Under the pieces are notes generated by a model. It did no database searches. It was not told the DNA's origin and saw only the letters and a list, made by a program, of their open reading frames with translations. Of a stretch of 64,000 nucleotides of DNA, positions 25,901 to 39,087 are shown in pieces. Where the stretch lies: assembly GCA_963281155.1 (NCBI GenBank), contig CAUJLY010000006.1, positions 1,178,001-1,242,000 on the forward strand, given 5' to 3'. Source of the stretch: Rhabditophanes sp. KR3021 (lineage: Eukaryota; Nematoda; Chromadorea; Rhabditida; Alloionematidae). Positions within the stretch are counted from its first letter, which is position 1. Each line of letters starts with the position of its first letter. Both the position numbers and the translations under genes were made by a program.

Positions 25901-28900
25901 CAGTCGAAAGATTAATATTGACGCAAATGTTTCTATACTAGACTTAAATTATTTGCTACATCTTTATTATTGTAACCTGATTATTTTAAATAGTGATGCT
26001 TAACTGATGGCCATGTGATTGTTTTATGGATATTAAAAGTACATTTATTTTAATAAGCAATTTTATTATATAATTTAATTTTAAAAACAGATAAATAAAC
26101 ACATTACTTAATGCAAATTGATACATAATACATAAATTAACTGGTATCAAGAGGCACATTAATTCATAGCAATATATAAGTTAGTCCAGATCAACTTATA
26201 TAAAAATTCACCCAAATCACTTTCCCTATTTTGGAATAAGCATTTAAATTGTATTTGATATTGTTTGTAATAATTTAATTGGTTAACAATTTAACAATGG
26301 TATTAAATAAATAGACACAGATTTGGATTGATATCATAATCTGTTATATCACCCCCAAAGCAAATATCACCAATTATTATCACACATAAAAACCATCCTC
26401 AATTAAATGATAATTTGTAGATGGGTATTAACGAAAAATATAGTTGTTTTTCATTTAACATGATCATCCTATACATACCATAAACACTTTCTTTGGGGAT
26501 GTTTACACTATTTTGGTGGGATAATAATTATAACAAGTAAAAACAACATTCATAATCATTTTTAATCACGCATTTTTTTATTTTTTCCAGGTTTTTCTTT
26601 TTAACCAGGAAGTATTTGAGCAACATTTACTCTTCCACTTAACTCAAATAAATCATTATTTGATCTTTATTTACAAAATATCCTTGAATATATCTAACAT
26701 TTTCCCGCAAACAGATGTCATTTCAAGCTCAATTTCAACTAAAAAAAGGACAATGCTTATTTTGTGTTCACTTTGCTCATTTGTCTCAAATATATCTTAT
26801 CGCAACAAAGCATTGATAAATTTTACTGAAATAACATATTTTTTAAACACTTTTGACTATCTTATCTACCTTTTTTTTGGATCATGCTTTTGATGATAAG
26901 AATATCATACATCTGTTTGTTTAGCATTGAAATTATCCTGGCGTCAGCCTTCATTATTTAATCTCTTTTCTTTAAACATGATTGTTTCTTCAGGAATTGA
27001 ATGTATGTATTGTTGTCATTTTGTATATTTAAGAAACTTTGCACATTCATCTAGCAATTAAATTTTAATGATATTAGGTATAGACCGGAAGTTAAGATTA
27101 AATATTCAAAGGTTGCACGACTTTTTAATTATTAAATTCATCAAACACTTGCCCCTTTCTTTTTTTACCTAATTTCGTTTTTACCCACATTACATAAATA
27201 TTTTTATATTTAAATTTATCATTTAAATTGTATTTGATTTTTAAACGAATGACATCAGCAAATTAAATTTCTTATCTTTTGAGTATATACTTGTATATAT
27301 TTGTATATATGCTTAAGGAAGTAGTGTATAAGCCAGGCTAACATTGTACTAATTAAAATATTTGTTAGGTATCTTATACTTGATCACCTGATATACAACT
27401 ATATTTCATCCGTAGCCAGCTTGTCCAAACCAAGGCGCCAACGAATCCAATTCTGTTGATTCATAAAAAAAGCGTGGTATATATAATAGTAGATTCGGTA
27501 TTCAAGAATTGTATTTGTCATTCATACTCTATTTTATTCACAATAAATTATCCGCATATCGCTATACAGTTGCATCATATTATGCATATAATAATAATTA
27601 TTCATCTAAACAGCCCTCAATACTTTGAAGAAATGATTACAAATGTTTAATACATTTTTAAGCATTTTACAGTAGACAAATGATGTTACAAAAATGAGTT
27701 AAATGAATTAGTATTATTTGTTTACAAAATATAAATAAATAATGTAATACGTTGTTAAATTCCACTATTTCAATTCAAAGAATCATAGGATAATACCGTT
27801 TTTGTGTTTCTATTTAATTATAAAATGACAATTTAGCTGATATTTGTGTTGTTAAGCATATGAACGCAAAACTGCATCCACAATCATAATTAATATCTTT
27901 TCAATGATGCTGATGTGGCTTAATGTATTTACTCATCACATCTTTAAACAAATCCCAGATAATTATTCTGTAACTCATTTCGATATTATCTATTGTGTTG
28001 GGGAAGCTCTTAAAAGTGCACCATACTAGAAGTATCATCAAATGGATTTACTCAATTTTCCTAATTTTATCAACACATGTTGTTTTTGACACAAGTACGT
28101 TCAAACAAATTTACAATTTCGTACTAAAATTCTCCATAAAAAATATTCACGATACATAAAAGATGTTAGATAATAAATGTAGTGTATGGGAGTGAGTGTC
28201 TTTTGGATGACGATAATTCCAGATCAATCAGTTTTATTTTGTATATTCTATTATAGTTATTTGTACTAAAGTTATCTTTAATAATTCTTCCTGTTGAACG
28301 TCACATCCCCGCAGGCTTCTATTTCAATAGGCCTTAAACCGCGATAATTTGCCATCAACAAACGTCACCTAAATTCATATGAATCATTAATTGCCGTTTC
28401 TTTGAAAACTTTTCTAAAACAACATTCCTCCACATTTTTTAAACAAAAAATTACACATCCATCCAGTAAATAGAAACGATAAGCCAGAATGTTGTTGCCT
28501 TTTAGGGCAAATGGAAATATTGTATTAACACGCTCAATCACTATATTCGACGATCAACGTCTACTTATCCTTCCACGTGATCTCTAATATAACAAACAAA
28601 TCAGCTGGTAACAATTGTACATTATTTACTTTTTCCTAAAGAATCCCATTTTTAATTATTTTAGTCTTCGTAAATGATTACTTTAATAAGCTTAACTATA
28701 TTCACTTCGATCTTTACCACTATAAACCTTTTTTTATAAGCTATTAAAGGCTGATAAATCATTCTTCTCTAAAAAATAAATTTTAAAATATTGTGGTTTA
28801 TTGTGAAATTTACTTGATAAACTTATTTTTATTTCAACATAAAAATGACTCATTATTTATTCTCACGCGCATCATGATGAAATTTTGTGAATTAGAAGTT

Positions 28901-31900
28901 TTTTATATTATCTAATTCCTAACTAGTATAAAAGAATGTGTATAAATACACATCACATTTATTCATTCATAAAATGATTTTGATCAAATAATGAATGTAC
29001 ACAGATATAAAAAAATAACAATATAAGAAATATATATTTATAATTTGGGAAATAAAAATATGTTTTGACACGTCATTCTTTATTTTCTCGGTATTTGTAT
29101 GTTAAGTCTACTCACATGTTCTTTCATAATTGTTTTTTAAACGAGGAAACGTTCGTAAAACGTTGTTGAGAGTGAAATAAAAATAAAACATCATTGTAAG
29201 TACGAAACAAATCTCTTTCAATTATATTTGCTTCATTTATCACTTACGAGGCCATAAGACACTCTTGCAATGACCAATTTATTCGACAAATTTAAATTTG
29301 GTGACATCATATTCATTTTTAAATATTTATATTTCTTATCAAATTTAGCATTTATTTAGACAATAAAGATGATGTTAATAGTAAAAAGAGATATATGGTT
29401 ATATTTATCTGCCCGACCGTTGAAATTATATCGAAATGCCTTGTCTTTTAATTTACAAACATTTCATAATTCCTTATATTGCCCATTTTATGAATCATTA
29501 TCTTCATTTGCTAATCTATACAAAAGCTAAAAATAATTGCTTTTATGTTAATGAAGGTTGCTGTTTTTAATGTGTGTATTTATGATAACAAAGAAACTAA
29601 CAACTTATGCCACATCACATATCGTCTGCAAAGAATATTTTTTTTGCAAAACCTACTCTTAGATAACAATGCTTTTTAGATTTGATCATATGATTTTGGT
29701 TTACAATAATGTCGAACTAATAAGATACTGGAGAGTGTTATCTTTCATAGATACTGAATTTATACTAGTCACAATTAACTCATGATTCTATTGCATTACT
29801 TTTTTCTCCAAATTATAAATGGTTCTTTAGGTAAAAGCACCTAAACACAATTTAAGTTCAACCGACATTTGAGTAATTGTTTTCCGTTCCTTCATTATTT
29901 TCTACAAATTTCATCATAACTTTTTTGTTTTGACTTTTAGTGTTAAAATGTCATGCGAGTGTAGTAAAGTACTCTAAGTACACATCTATTTTGGTACTTT
30001 CAGATGATTTTCACTTATCCAGTGTAAGTAGATACACATTTGCAAATTTGAAAAGCTTCTTATCTATTCGTATTATTATATAACGCAATCACGTGCTCCA
30101 ACTAAATCGGAACACTGAATATGTTTGTTCGGGAGTTATCTTATGATTTGTATCATACATATCTTCGGGCTAGACCCTCCTTGCTCTTAAATTTATCACA
30201 TCTATTTCAAACATTTGTTATGTTTTCCTATGTTTGAGATAATTTATAAAGATATATGACAATTTCCATTAAATAATATATAGATGAAACCATATATGAA
30301 GCTCTTTTCAGACTGCTTACAAACTCTTTACATATCCTCGAAGTGTACTAACTTCTAGACGAATTGAACTTTGAGGAAATAATTTTTCTATCTAAATATA
30401 AGACCTCTCTGTGAAGGAAAAGTTGGCGGATTTATGTAGATAAAAACAAAAATAAAGCCTTCTTCCGAATCCTTTTTATTTTTCAAAACAAAACCTTTTT
30501 GCCTATGAATTTGTTTTCATTAAATATGTTTTTCCCATAGACATCACATGGAGCACACGAGTTTTAAAAAATATATACAAGTGCTTACCCCGTATTTGCT
30601 TTCTTTGCTTTTTTCTATTTATTATTCATTTTACATTTCAAAATAAGTTCTAACTAAATGTGCGCATTATTTGTACAGGCCATAATTATAACAGACTACC
30701 CACCATCCATTTTTTGTCTCCCTCCAACTTCCTCATACTTTTTTATGTGCTGGGGTAGTTATTTCAAAATTTGGAATTTTTCCAGAAAGCCACCCATCTG
30801 TATTTTATTAGTTGTGAGTCATCACCACTCCCACCCACACTTTTATGACCCCTTTTTGCATGTATACAGCCACGAGTGATTACTTTTTATGTTATGTGGA
30901 ATACATTTAGTACACTCATTTTTGTTTTGTTTTTATAGTCACATTAAAACTTTATATTATATGCCATTAATTCGCGTTCTATGTCAAACAACCTTAAGAA
31001 AGGGAGTAAAAAAGTAGGGATGATAAAGGATAATTGTATATTCGCTCTCAACTAATAATCTCAAAAACATTTCTAACAAAGCATTCCAATTTATCACTTT
31101 TTTATTCGCATAATCTGGTTACCACCACCATTTTTTATAATTTTAATGAACATCTTTAATGAGGATCGGATTATCAGTAGGGATAAACAAACTTTATACC
31201 ATCATAGTTAGCTTTCACTGCATTCTTTACATCTTTAGTTTTTTAATTGCTTGCTTGTGAAAATATTTATTCGAATTGGCCAGCTGCCATCATAAAAACT
31301 AACAAGATTCGGTATCTAAAAGATATTTCTAAATATCAATTAACATACAAACACAGACCAAACTTAAATGTAAACTAAATACATTTATCACACAAATCAC
31401 ACCAAACCATTCAAAGCAACTCCATTCTATGACGATTTTACAATAACTCATATGAGTAATATATTAATTCATATGAATGATATATTTTCACATAAGTAGT
31501 TTATCTATAAACCTTTTAAAAATTACATCCACATGTATCAACATTTTGACTCATCCTACTAGAATATATGTTAATTCTTAAGTATTACTTAAATTCCTCA
31601 AAAAATGAAATAAACTATTATCCTGTTTCATATCATCTCCATCAACTAACAGCATATGCATCAAAATCACCACTTAAACGATATTTATCATAAACTGTGG
31701 GAGTATTTATGTATCCATGTACGAATCTTTTTTGAAATTAATGTTCCCAATTAAACTTTTCTAATGTTCTTCATCACGCTGTATTTAAATCCGTTTGTGT
31801 GAGGTGGAGATAGGTGTACTTTTTGTCACTATTAAAATCACCCACTCACACTTTTGGATAGTTATTATTTGTGTGAAGTATGAATCAGACAACTTTTGCA

Positions 31901-34900
31901 AAATATATCACATTTCAATTACCTTCCATTTTCAAATAAATCTAAAACTTGACCAATTTTTCGTTATTGCGCAACATACATTTTAAAAGCTGTTTATGTT
32001 ATTATGTAATGAATATCTAATAAACATTAACACTTCCAAAACAATAATTTCCTCACCTAAGCATATTTATGATCATATGTCTATGTCTATGTGTATTTGT
32101 TGTTGCATTTTCCTTTTTTTGTCATTATTATTTGTTGTGTGTTTTTAGGGAATGTCTGTCTTGCTAATGTTTTCTACACTTATACTTGTTTATTACTCTT
32201 ACTTGTCCTTAATTCTCAACAAATATCCCCACATATGCCTTTATTTCATAACTTACGCAACTTTGAAGCGTAACTTGATCTAAACACTTTACTGTTGTCC
32301 TTTCTAATATAAGTCTAGACTGGGTGCAAATTATATCCAAACCCATTTATATATAGTTCTTTGTCTATCTCTAATAGATCACTCTTTTGATGAATAACTT
32401 TGTCTCTTTCACTTATGATTTTGAGTCCTCGCTAAAAATATAAAAAAGTGTTGAATACATTTATTAATACATTTATATAACAGGTGTAGTTTTGTCTTTG
32501 ACAAATTTTGAATACTTTTCACAGACTGTTCAGTTCGGCGATACTTTTGCATTATTTTTGACATTTCCAACAGACACTTAAATTGCACAAATATTCGAAT
32601 ATTCATTTTGACTGTATACAAAAGCAGACATCAATTGCCCTTTTAATCTGCGTTGATGAGTATTTATCTTAACTTTCCTTTCACCACTTTTCATTACTTA
32701 CTTTTGATATTTTGCATTCGTCCTTTGTGTTATAAAAGACTTATACATGCAAATGCATATTACCAAGCTAATGACACATACTATTAACACTATCTCATCC
32801 TTGACAGCTTAATTTACAGTTAGAGGAGTTATAGTTCATGCCACTAGACACATCGCCATGTCTGATTTGAAGATACATGACAACAAAAAAGCCCTTCCAC
32901 GGTCCATATAAAAAATGACTTTGCATAACAAACAATTCCACATAAAAGACTATTCCATTTCAAAGATATTTATTTAAATGACTATTGCCATAACTTGATT
33001 CTATGCATGCAAATATTATGTATTATTTTTTGAAAGCAAACAATTGTCTCTCATTTATTTTGTTTTATTTTGATACAAAGACCCTTTAGATTTGCCTTTA
33101 AATGCTTTTCCCAAAACAGGAAAAGCATTCCATAAACCTGCCATGGAACGCTCTTCCCTTTTATCGCCGTGCCAACAAAATCCCGTCACCAAGTTGTTTT
33201 GTTTGTCAGCATCATGGCATAAGCTAACAAAAAATACAAAATATAATCATATTAACTTTTTGTCCTGTTCTCTTCCAATTGAGACGGCCTATTTTGTCTT
33301 CCATTCACAGGCTTTCATACCTAAATTGGAAAACAAATTAATGTACAGGATAGCTTGGCTGGTAGGGAGCCTTTACAAATTATTTTTATTTCCTTTTGTA
33401 TTTCAGTTGTCGTATCAGGCACCCCACCCATACCCTCACACCAATAGATACTCCAATTTGCATCATTTTTATTATTTATTTTTATACATCTACAAATACA
33501 ACATTAAGTTGGCGGTTCGCCAAAAACAACCACCACCAACAGACACAAACAAACAACATTTTTTGTCATTTTTATTGTGTCAAATTGGGTCCGCATATTC
33601 TTCTTTCTTGCTAGTCTTTGTTTTTTAACACTTTCCACACCCTTTCGCCAAGGTTCATACAAACAACTCCATTTCCAAGCTATCTTTGATATCTGTCCAG
33701 ATCATGTGTTGACCGCCCTTTGTGCATAGCATTGTTCAGGTGCCACTGTCAGAGGTATGTTTTGGTACTTCCTACTGATGGAGCTTCTCACAAAATGTTC
33801 TTGCAAAATGTATTATCCTCTTACCATTTCTTTTTTGCATCTATTACCTCTTATTAAAAATGGAAACAAAGGACATGGTCAGGACAGCGGAATGTATTAA
33901 GTAATTGCTAACACTTTAGATAGGTATTTGTTTATGAAATAATAAATAGATGTAAATACAAACTTACTTTATCTCTTTTTTTAAGATAAAAAAATAACTG
34001 CGAAGTAAAGAAGGGAGGCGAAGGCGGGACCCAGGATAGCATATATTTCTTTCATCATCTACTACACATACTTTTACTTTTGAATTTTTGCAATTCTTTA
34101 ACTTTTTACAACTCTTCAACTTATATCAATGAATGCCTCATGTTAAAAAATATAACACATAGTATATAGCAACATTTGGATGATGAATATACTATCATTT
34201 CTTTATTTATGATAAGTATATAATGATTAAGCTTACATTAATCACCTGACACTCATAATTGCCTACTCTTGATCATTATTAAATGTTCATAATTGATACC
34301 ATCACCATCTCTACTCCTTCAACCAAATTTATTCTGTTACCTACTTCAAAGTAGCCTCTCTTTTGTTAATTATACGAACAGTTCACATATTAACTAATTA
34401 AATCAACCATTCAGGCTTCTTTGATTTCATTAATAAAGTGATAGATACAATCATATCATACTTTTTTTACTGACAATGCCATCCGGTGGCCTTGAAATTT
34501 GTTCCCCATATTTATCTTGAACAAATCAAAACAAATGATTTAGTCATAATTAATAATCAAAAAAATAAGTGTATCTCTCTTTCATTATCGCCACCCCAAC
34601 ATTCTTTATTTTCGGTGGTCATTTGAAGTAAGAAGATTGTTTGGTGATTAATTAAATATTTATTAATTATATTTTAAATACCTAAATTTATTACATCTCA
34701 TTTATTTTAACATTCTTATAATGCAAGGATAAGGTGGCTAGAACACCTTGGTTTTAATAAAGCAATTATTTACTAATGAAAATGTCTGACCACGACAAGT
34801 AAATCACGTAAATAAGATAACAAAAAGGGAAGTCCTTTGAAGTTGTTTCTTTGCCAAACTTACATAACAACAAAAAGCTTGCCCTCACACCCGGCCTTAT

Positions 34901-36421
34901 ATATTAATTTTTGGATAAAGTATGGAAAATGTTAGAAACAGCTCCATACAAAATACGATAACTTTCTTGATGAGACGGTCCCTCATTGTTAGGTTGTGTG
35001 TGTGTTTTGCGCGAGTCGCAAACTACTTGGGCGGGTCCCATTCAATTTGTCTTGCTAAAATCGGTCGACGCAATAAATTTAGATTTGCGCTTAGTAGGTT
35101 TGTACATTCCGATCTTTTGTTAAATGTCACTTTTATGATTCACGTTACCAAGACTTTTTGCCTCTTTCATTTTTTGAGCGCCAATTTATTAAACATTTAT
35201 GACAAATAATTTAATAAAACAAATTATGGAACAACAAACTTTCCCAAAAAATAATAACTATATTAATTTCTATTTTTCAAAGAGTGTCCCTTAGCATAAT
35301 AAAAGAGATTTAGAAAATATTTGATTTAAATTTCAACCTCTTTCATTGCTTAGACACATTCGCTTTCCTTTAGCTAAAGGAACATATATAATATATAAGA
35401 TGTGTTAAATATATCCTTCTTTTTAATTAATGACCTTTCAATAAACTGTTCCTTTTACGAACTCTTTTTGAAGTTGTCTAAGAACGTTACACAATAAAGG
35501 CTACTATTATTAAGGACACTAAGATTATACATTTGTGTGCGTCTGTGGTTTATTCGTTTGCATGTCACTTCTCTTAAGCAAAACGAGATAGGGCGGTGGG
35601 GAGGGGAGTTTTGTTAAGACGGTTGTGCATTGAGAATCAGTTGAAGGATAGTTGTGGCGAGTCCGAGGGACATACTCACTAAAAGTGAAATAGGTTGAAA
35701 GTTGCTAGCCTGCCAACATAATTCTCCCTTTTATCCCTCTCACAATTCTTTTTTTTTGAGACAGCGGGACAGATTAGCTGGGGAGTGAACTACTTTACAT
35801 GGGTGGTAAATAAGTAAAGACAGCTAACATTAAATATCTTCAAATGTGATATACTTTTATTCATTTTGTACAAACGATTTCTACATTTTTTACTATTCCC
35901 ACCATTATTTTATTAGAGCAAATAAATATATCATATACAATCAAATTTAAACTTATCTATCTTGAATTGCCAGATAAATCATTTTAATATGACAATAAAA
36001 TATTGCTGATCAATTTTTATAGCTTTCAATCTACTATGGCAAATCAGTTGTGGTTCTAAAATATTCTATTAGATTTCCTATTTCCAATTACCACAATGCT
36101 ATCATAATCCACTATTTTAATGATGCATAATTATTCTTTAATTGAAATCATAAAAATTTAATTGTCTTCTTGACACCTTTCTTTGTATAACCAAAAATAA
36201 TATCTAACTGATCATTTATTTGCAGATTTTTCTGAATTTTATAAAGTATCTATTATTGGATTATACTACTATTATTATTGTTTTATAATTAAAAACCAAC
36301 CACCTTTGCTGATTTTACTATTACAAGTTTGAACTAATATTATTGTACTTCAAAAATACAATCTATATTACTTTCAAGCTTTTATTTTATTGGATTTATA
36401 CTACATTTATATTTGAAGCCT
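16925..36421. other. Long gene-free stretch between divergent flippase and PIM kinase
   Basis: About 19.5 kb, strongly AT-rich, with no open frame that resembles a protein. Frames of 60-180 codons occur (for example 33092-33628 plus) but are low-complexity or unlike coding sequence. On the plus strand, G exceeds C from about 17 to 22.9 kb and C exceeds G from about 22.9 to 36 kb. GC-richer patches stand out at about 33.1-33.7, 34.9-35.1 and 35.58-35.72 kb. I saw no tRNA, rRNA, spliced-leader RNA, transposon ends or obvious long repeat. It probably holds regulatory DNA and untranslated first exons or long first introns of the two flanking genes. Confidence 0.6.
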
Positions 36422-39087
36422 ATGTTTCAACGTAGAAGATTGCTCAGGAGGCCCTATTGCAACAACATGTCTTCAGTACAAGAAGAACCTGAGAAAACGG
36501 CCGTGGCAAGAGTTTCCGAAGAAGCTGCCAGGATTAGAGCCATATATGATGATGAAAATTTGAATTCTCAAGAGAGGGATGAAGTGCTGAGGCAAGAAAG
36601 AATAAATTGTACTAAGGAATTTAAAAATCGTAAGTTTGAATATAAATAACAGATTTTAATTATCCCTTTCACATCAAATTCTCTTTTTCTAATCATTTGG
36701 TATTAATTGTTTCCATTTTTTTCAGCTATTACCGGAATTGCCTTTGCTGACATTTACAAAATCGGGCAAGAACTGTCCCGTGGAGGCTTTGGTGTTGTTT
36801 ATGATGCTTCGGACTTGGAAGACAATCAGTTATTTGCGTGCAAATACGTTTCCCGTAAAAATGTGACTGGATGGGTTGACGTTGAGGGAGGGGTGACTAT
36901 TCCTTTAGAAATTAAATTACTCGACAAAACTGCCAAGATAAAAGGTGTCATCAATTGCACGCATTGGTTTGAACGCGAAGATGGCTATCTTATTGTGATG
37001 GAGAAGCCTACCCAATGTGTTGATTTGTTTGATTATATCTCAGTCAAAGGAAGTGTCACTGAAGAATTAGCCATCTCATTCCTTAAACAAGTTGTTCAAA
37101 TTACCCAAGAATGTATCAAGAATGATGTGATTCACAGAGATATCAAGGATGAAAATATTTTGATTGACAGGAAAGACTTTTCTATTAAAATGATTGATTT
37201 TGGAGCTGGAGCTTTTTTGAAACAAACCCCTTATGATGATTTTGAAGGTAAGTGCAAGTAGTTATTATTTCATTAAAAAACTGTTCAACCATCCAATAAT
37301 TTACCAATGCGATATGTCTTCTTTTTGTTATTTTTAAACTTTCCTTAGTATTAATATCTTTAACTAAGGTTTCTTTGTTTGTAGTACTTATAAAGCACAG
37401 TGCAACATTTTTGTCACTCTTTGGACGTGAATGTTGATCGTGACTAAATTTACAAGTACAGGTTCACTTAATTATTTGTGAAATTATGTGATAGTCACCA
37501 ACATTAAGAGCCTCAAGAATTTGAGGAATTTTGTTTGTTCAATTTACTGTTTGCTAAATTACTAACTCTCTTAGGTCATATGACTAGATTGGCAAAGCGC
37601 CAGTATTTATATGCTTAACTGAACAAAGTAATAGCTTTTATTTGTTTGCTTTCTTATCCTTGCAATTTAAATAATCATTACGAGTAGTAGTTTTATCTTA
37701 TTACGACAAAAAGAGAGGAACACCGAGGATGTACATACGTAATAAAGACATCTTAGAAATACATTTTAATTATCAAAACAACTATCCTCAATTTTCTCTT
37801 TACTAGATATTCAAAAGAAATACTATCAAATACTAGAAAACTTATAAAGTTATGAGGAACCATTCATTTTTGAGCATATAATATTACTAAGATAATCAGT
37901 ATAGTACTCTTCTACTACTTATTATAATTTTCTTTTGTTGAAATTTAATATTATTAAAACATCAAAACACAAAACCACAACTATTTAATAATTTGAAGAT
38001 TGTTGATTGATCATTGAACAGTGTTGAAAGACGTATATGACGAGTACACTTTAAATATATTACTTTGTAATAACTATTAATAAGCAAATAATCTGAACAT
38101 TAATCACTTATAGGTACTAGAGTATATGCCCCACCAGAGTGGATCAGTAAGGGAAAATACTTGGGGATTCCAGCCACCATTTGGTCTCTGGGAGTTCTTC
38201 TTTTTGACATGGTTAACGGAGATATACCTTTTCACAATGACTCTGAAATTGTATCTGGAGCTTATGAATATAAGAAAGAATGTTCGTATGAATGCAAAGA
38301 TTTAATCCAAAAGCTACTAACAGTTGACGAAGAAAAAAGACCAACTTTCGACGACATTCTAGATCATCCATGGATGCAAGGCCAAAAAATGGTTAATGCT
38401 GCTAATGAAGAAGAAAGACAAAAGATTATTGCTCTTAGTAATTACAGATTCAAAATTGCCCTCCTAAAACAACAGGAGCGATGCGCGATAGTTATGGCTA
38501 GGCAAAGTTCAATCACTGCTTTACTTGAACAAGGGACCACCCAGCACACCAAAAAAGCTGTTGCTCCAATGGAGATCCAAAAAATTCCAACCAGATCAGA
38601 ACTTCTCTCCAAAGCTCACGATGCTGCTGCCCATGCTATTACTTCAGTAACTGCCTCTGCTATGCTCGCTTCTACTCCAAAACTTGTCTTCGGTCATCCT
38701 CAAATCCCGGTGAAGAAGAATTCGTTGAGCGCTGCTGAGTCTGATGACGAAGATGTTCCGATTCCCAAGATCAACGGGCGCATGCAGCAAACCATCAAGA
38801 ACCTTGCAAACTTGAAAGCCTTTTGTGACAGCGAACCAAAAGTAGAAATCACTGCTCCCGTAACTCCCACCGCTCCCGTATTCGCTGTTCCTGTCGTTCC
38901 AAAAAAAATAGAAAAAGAAACCAAAGCTCATTCCACTACCAATGAATCAACCACTGCTCCTAAGAAAACAGCAGACAACCTGAAAGCCGTCTGTTCTTCT
39001 GCTTTGAGCTCTGCCAACAGCTCCGGGTATGGAACTAGCGCAACTGCTTCTCCGCATGACAGCACGAATGCTCTCGGATCTTCATGA
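36422..39087 (+). CDS. PIM-family serine/threonine kinase (PRK-1/PRK-2-like)
   Basis: Three exons: 36422-36629, 36726-37247 and 38114-39087; 567 residues from the first ATG. A second ATG at 36467 (CAACATGTCT) could also start it. Kinase domain about residues 78-332: glycine loop RGGFGVV (88-94), ATP-binding Lys109, catalytic HRDIKDEN (H206 onward), DFG (227-229), and GTRVYAPPEW in the activation/APE segment. The hinge EKPTQCVDLFDYI keeps the proline of the PIM family (ERPEPVQDLFDFI in vertebrates), and WSLGVLLFDMVNGDIPF is also typical. PIM kinases are generally constitutively active and controlled by abundance; I infer the same here. Beyond the domain is a tail of about 235 residues rich in Ala, Ser, Thr and Pro, absent from the roughly 310-residue vertebrate PIMs. 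An 866-nt intron (37248-38113) interrupts the activation segment. Confidence 0.9.
37248..38113 (+). other. Intron 2 of the PIM-like kinase (866 nt)
   Basis: Runs from GAAG|GTAAGT to TTATAG|GTACTAG and splits the codon before the threonine of GTRVYAPPEW. It is much longer than most introns in the window. I see no nested gene in it. Confidence 0.75.

Noticed and set aside
31438..31480. Short palindromes CTCATATGAG and TTCATATGAA close together
   Set aside because: Each is a common CATATG-centred palindrome in AT-rich DNA; there is no array or flanking inverted repeat to suggest a mobile element.
33092..33628. 178-codon plus-strand frame in the gene-free stretch
   Set aside because: No signal peptide, domain or conserved motif; composition follows the local T/C-rich DNA, and there are no convincing splice sites or promoter. 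The length is possible by chance in a TAA/TGA-poor pyrimidine-rich strand.
34922..35209. 95-codon plus-strand frame in a GC-richer patch
   Set aside because: No recognisable domain, no start context or splice signals. The patch itself is reported as a possible regulatory or RNA element instead.
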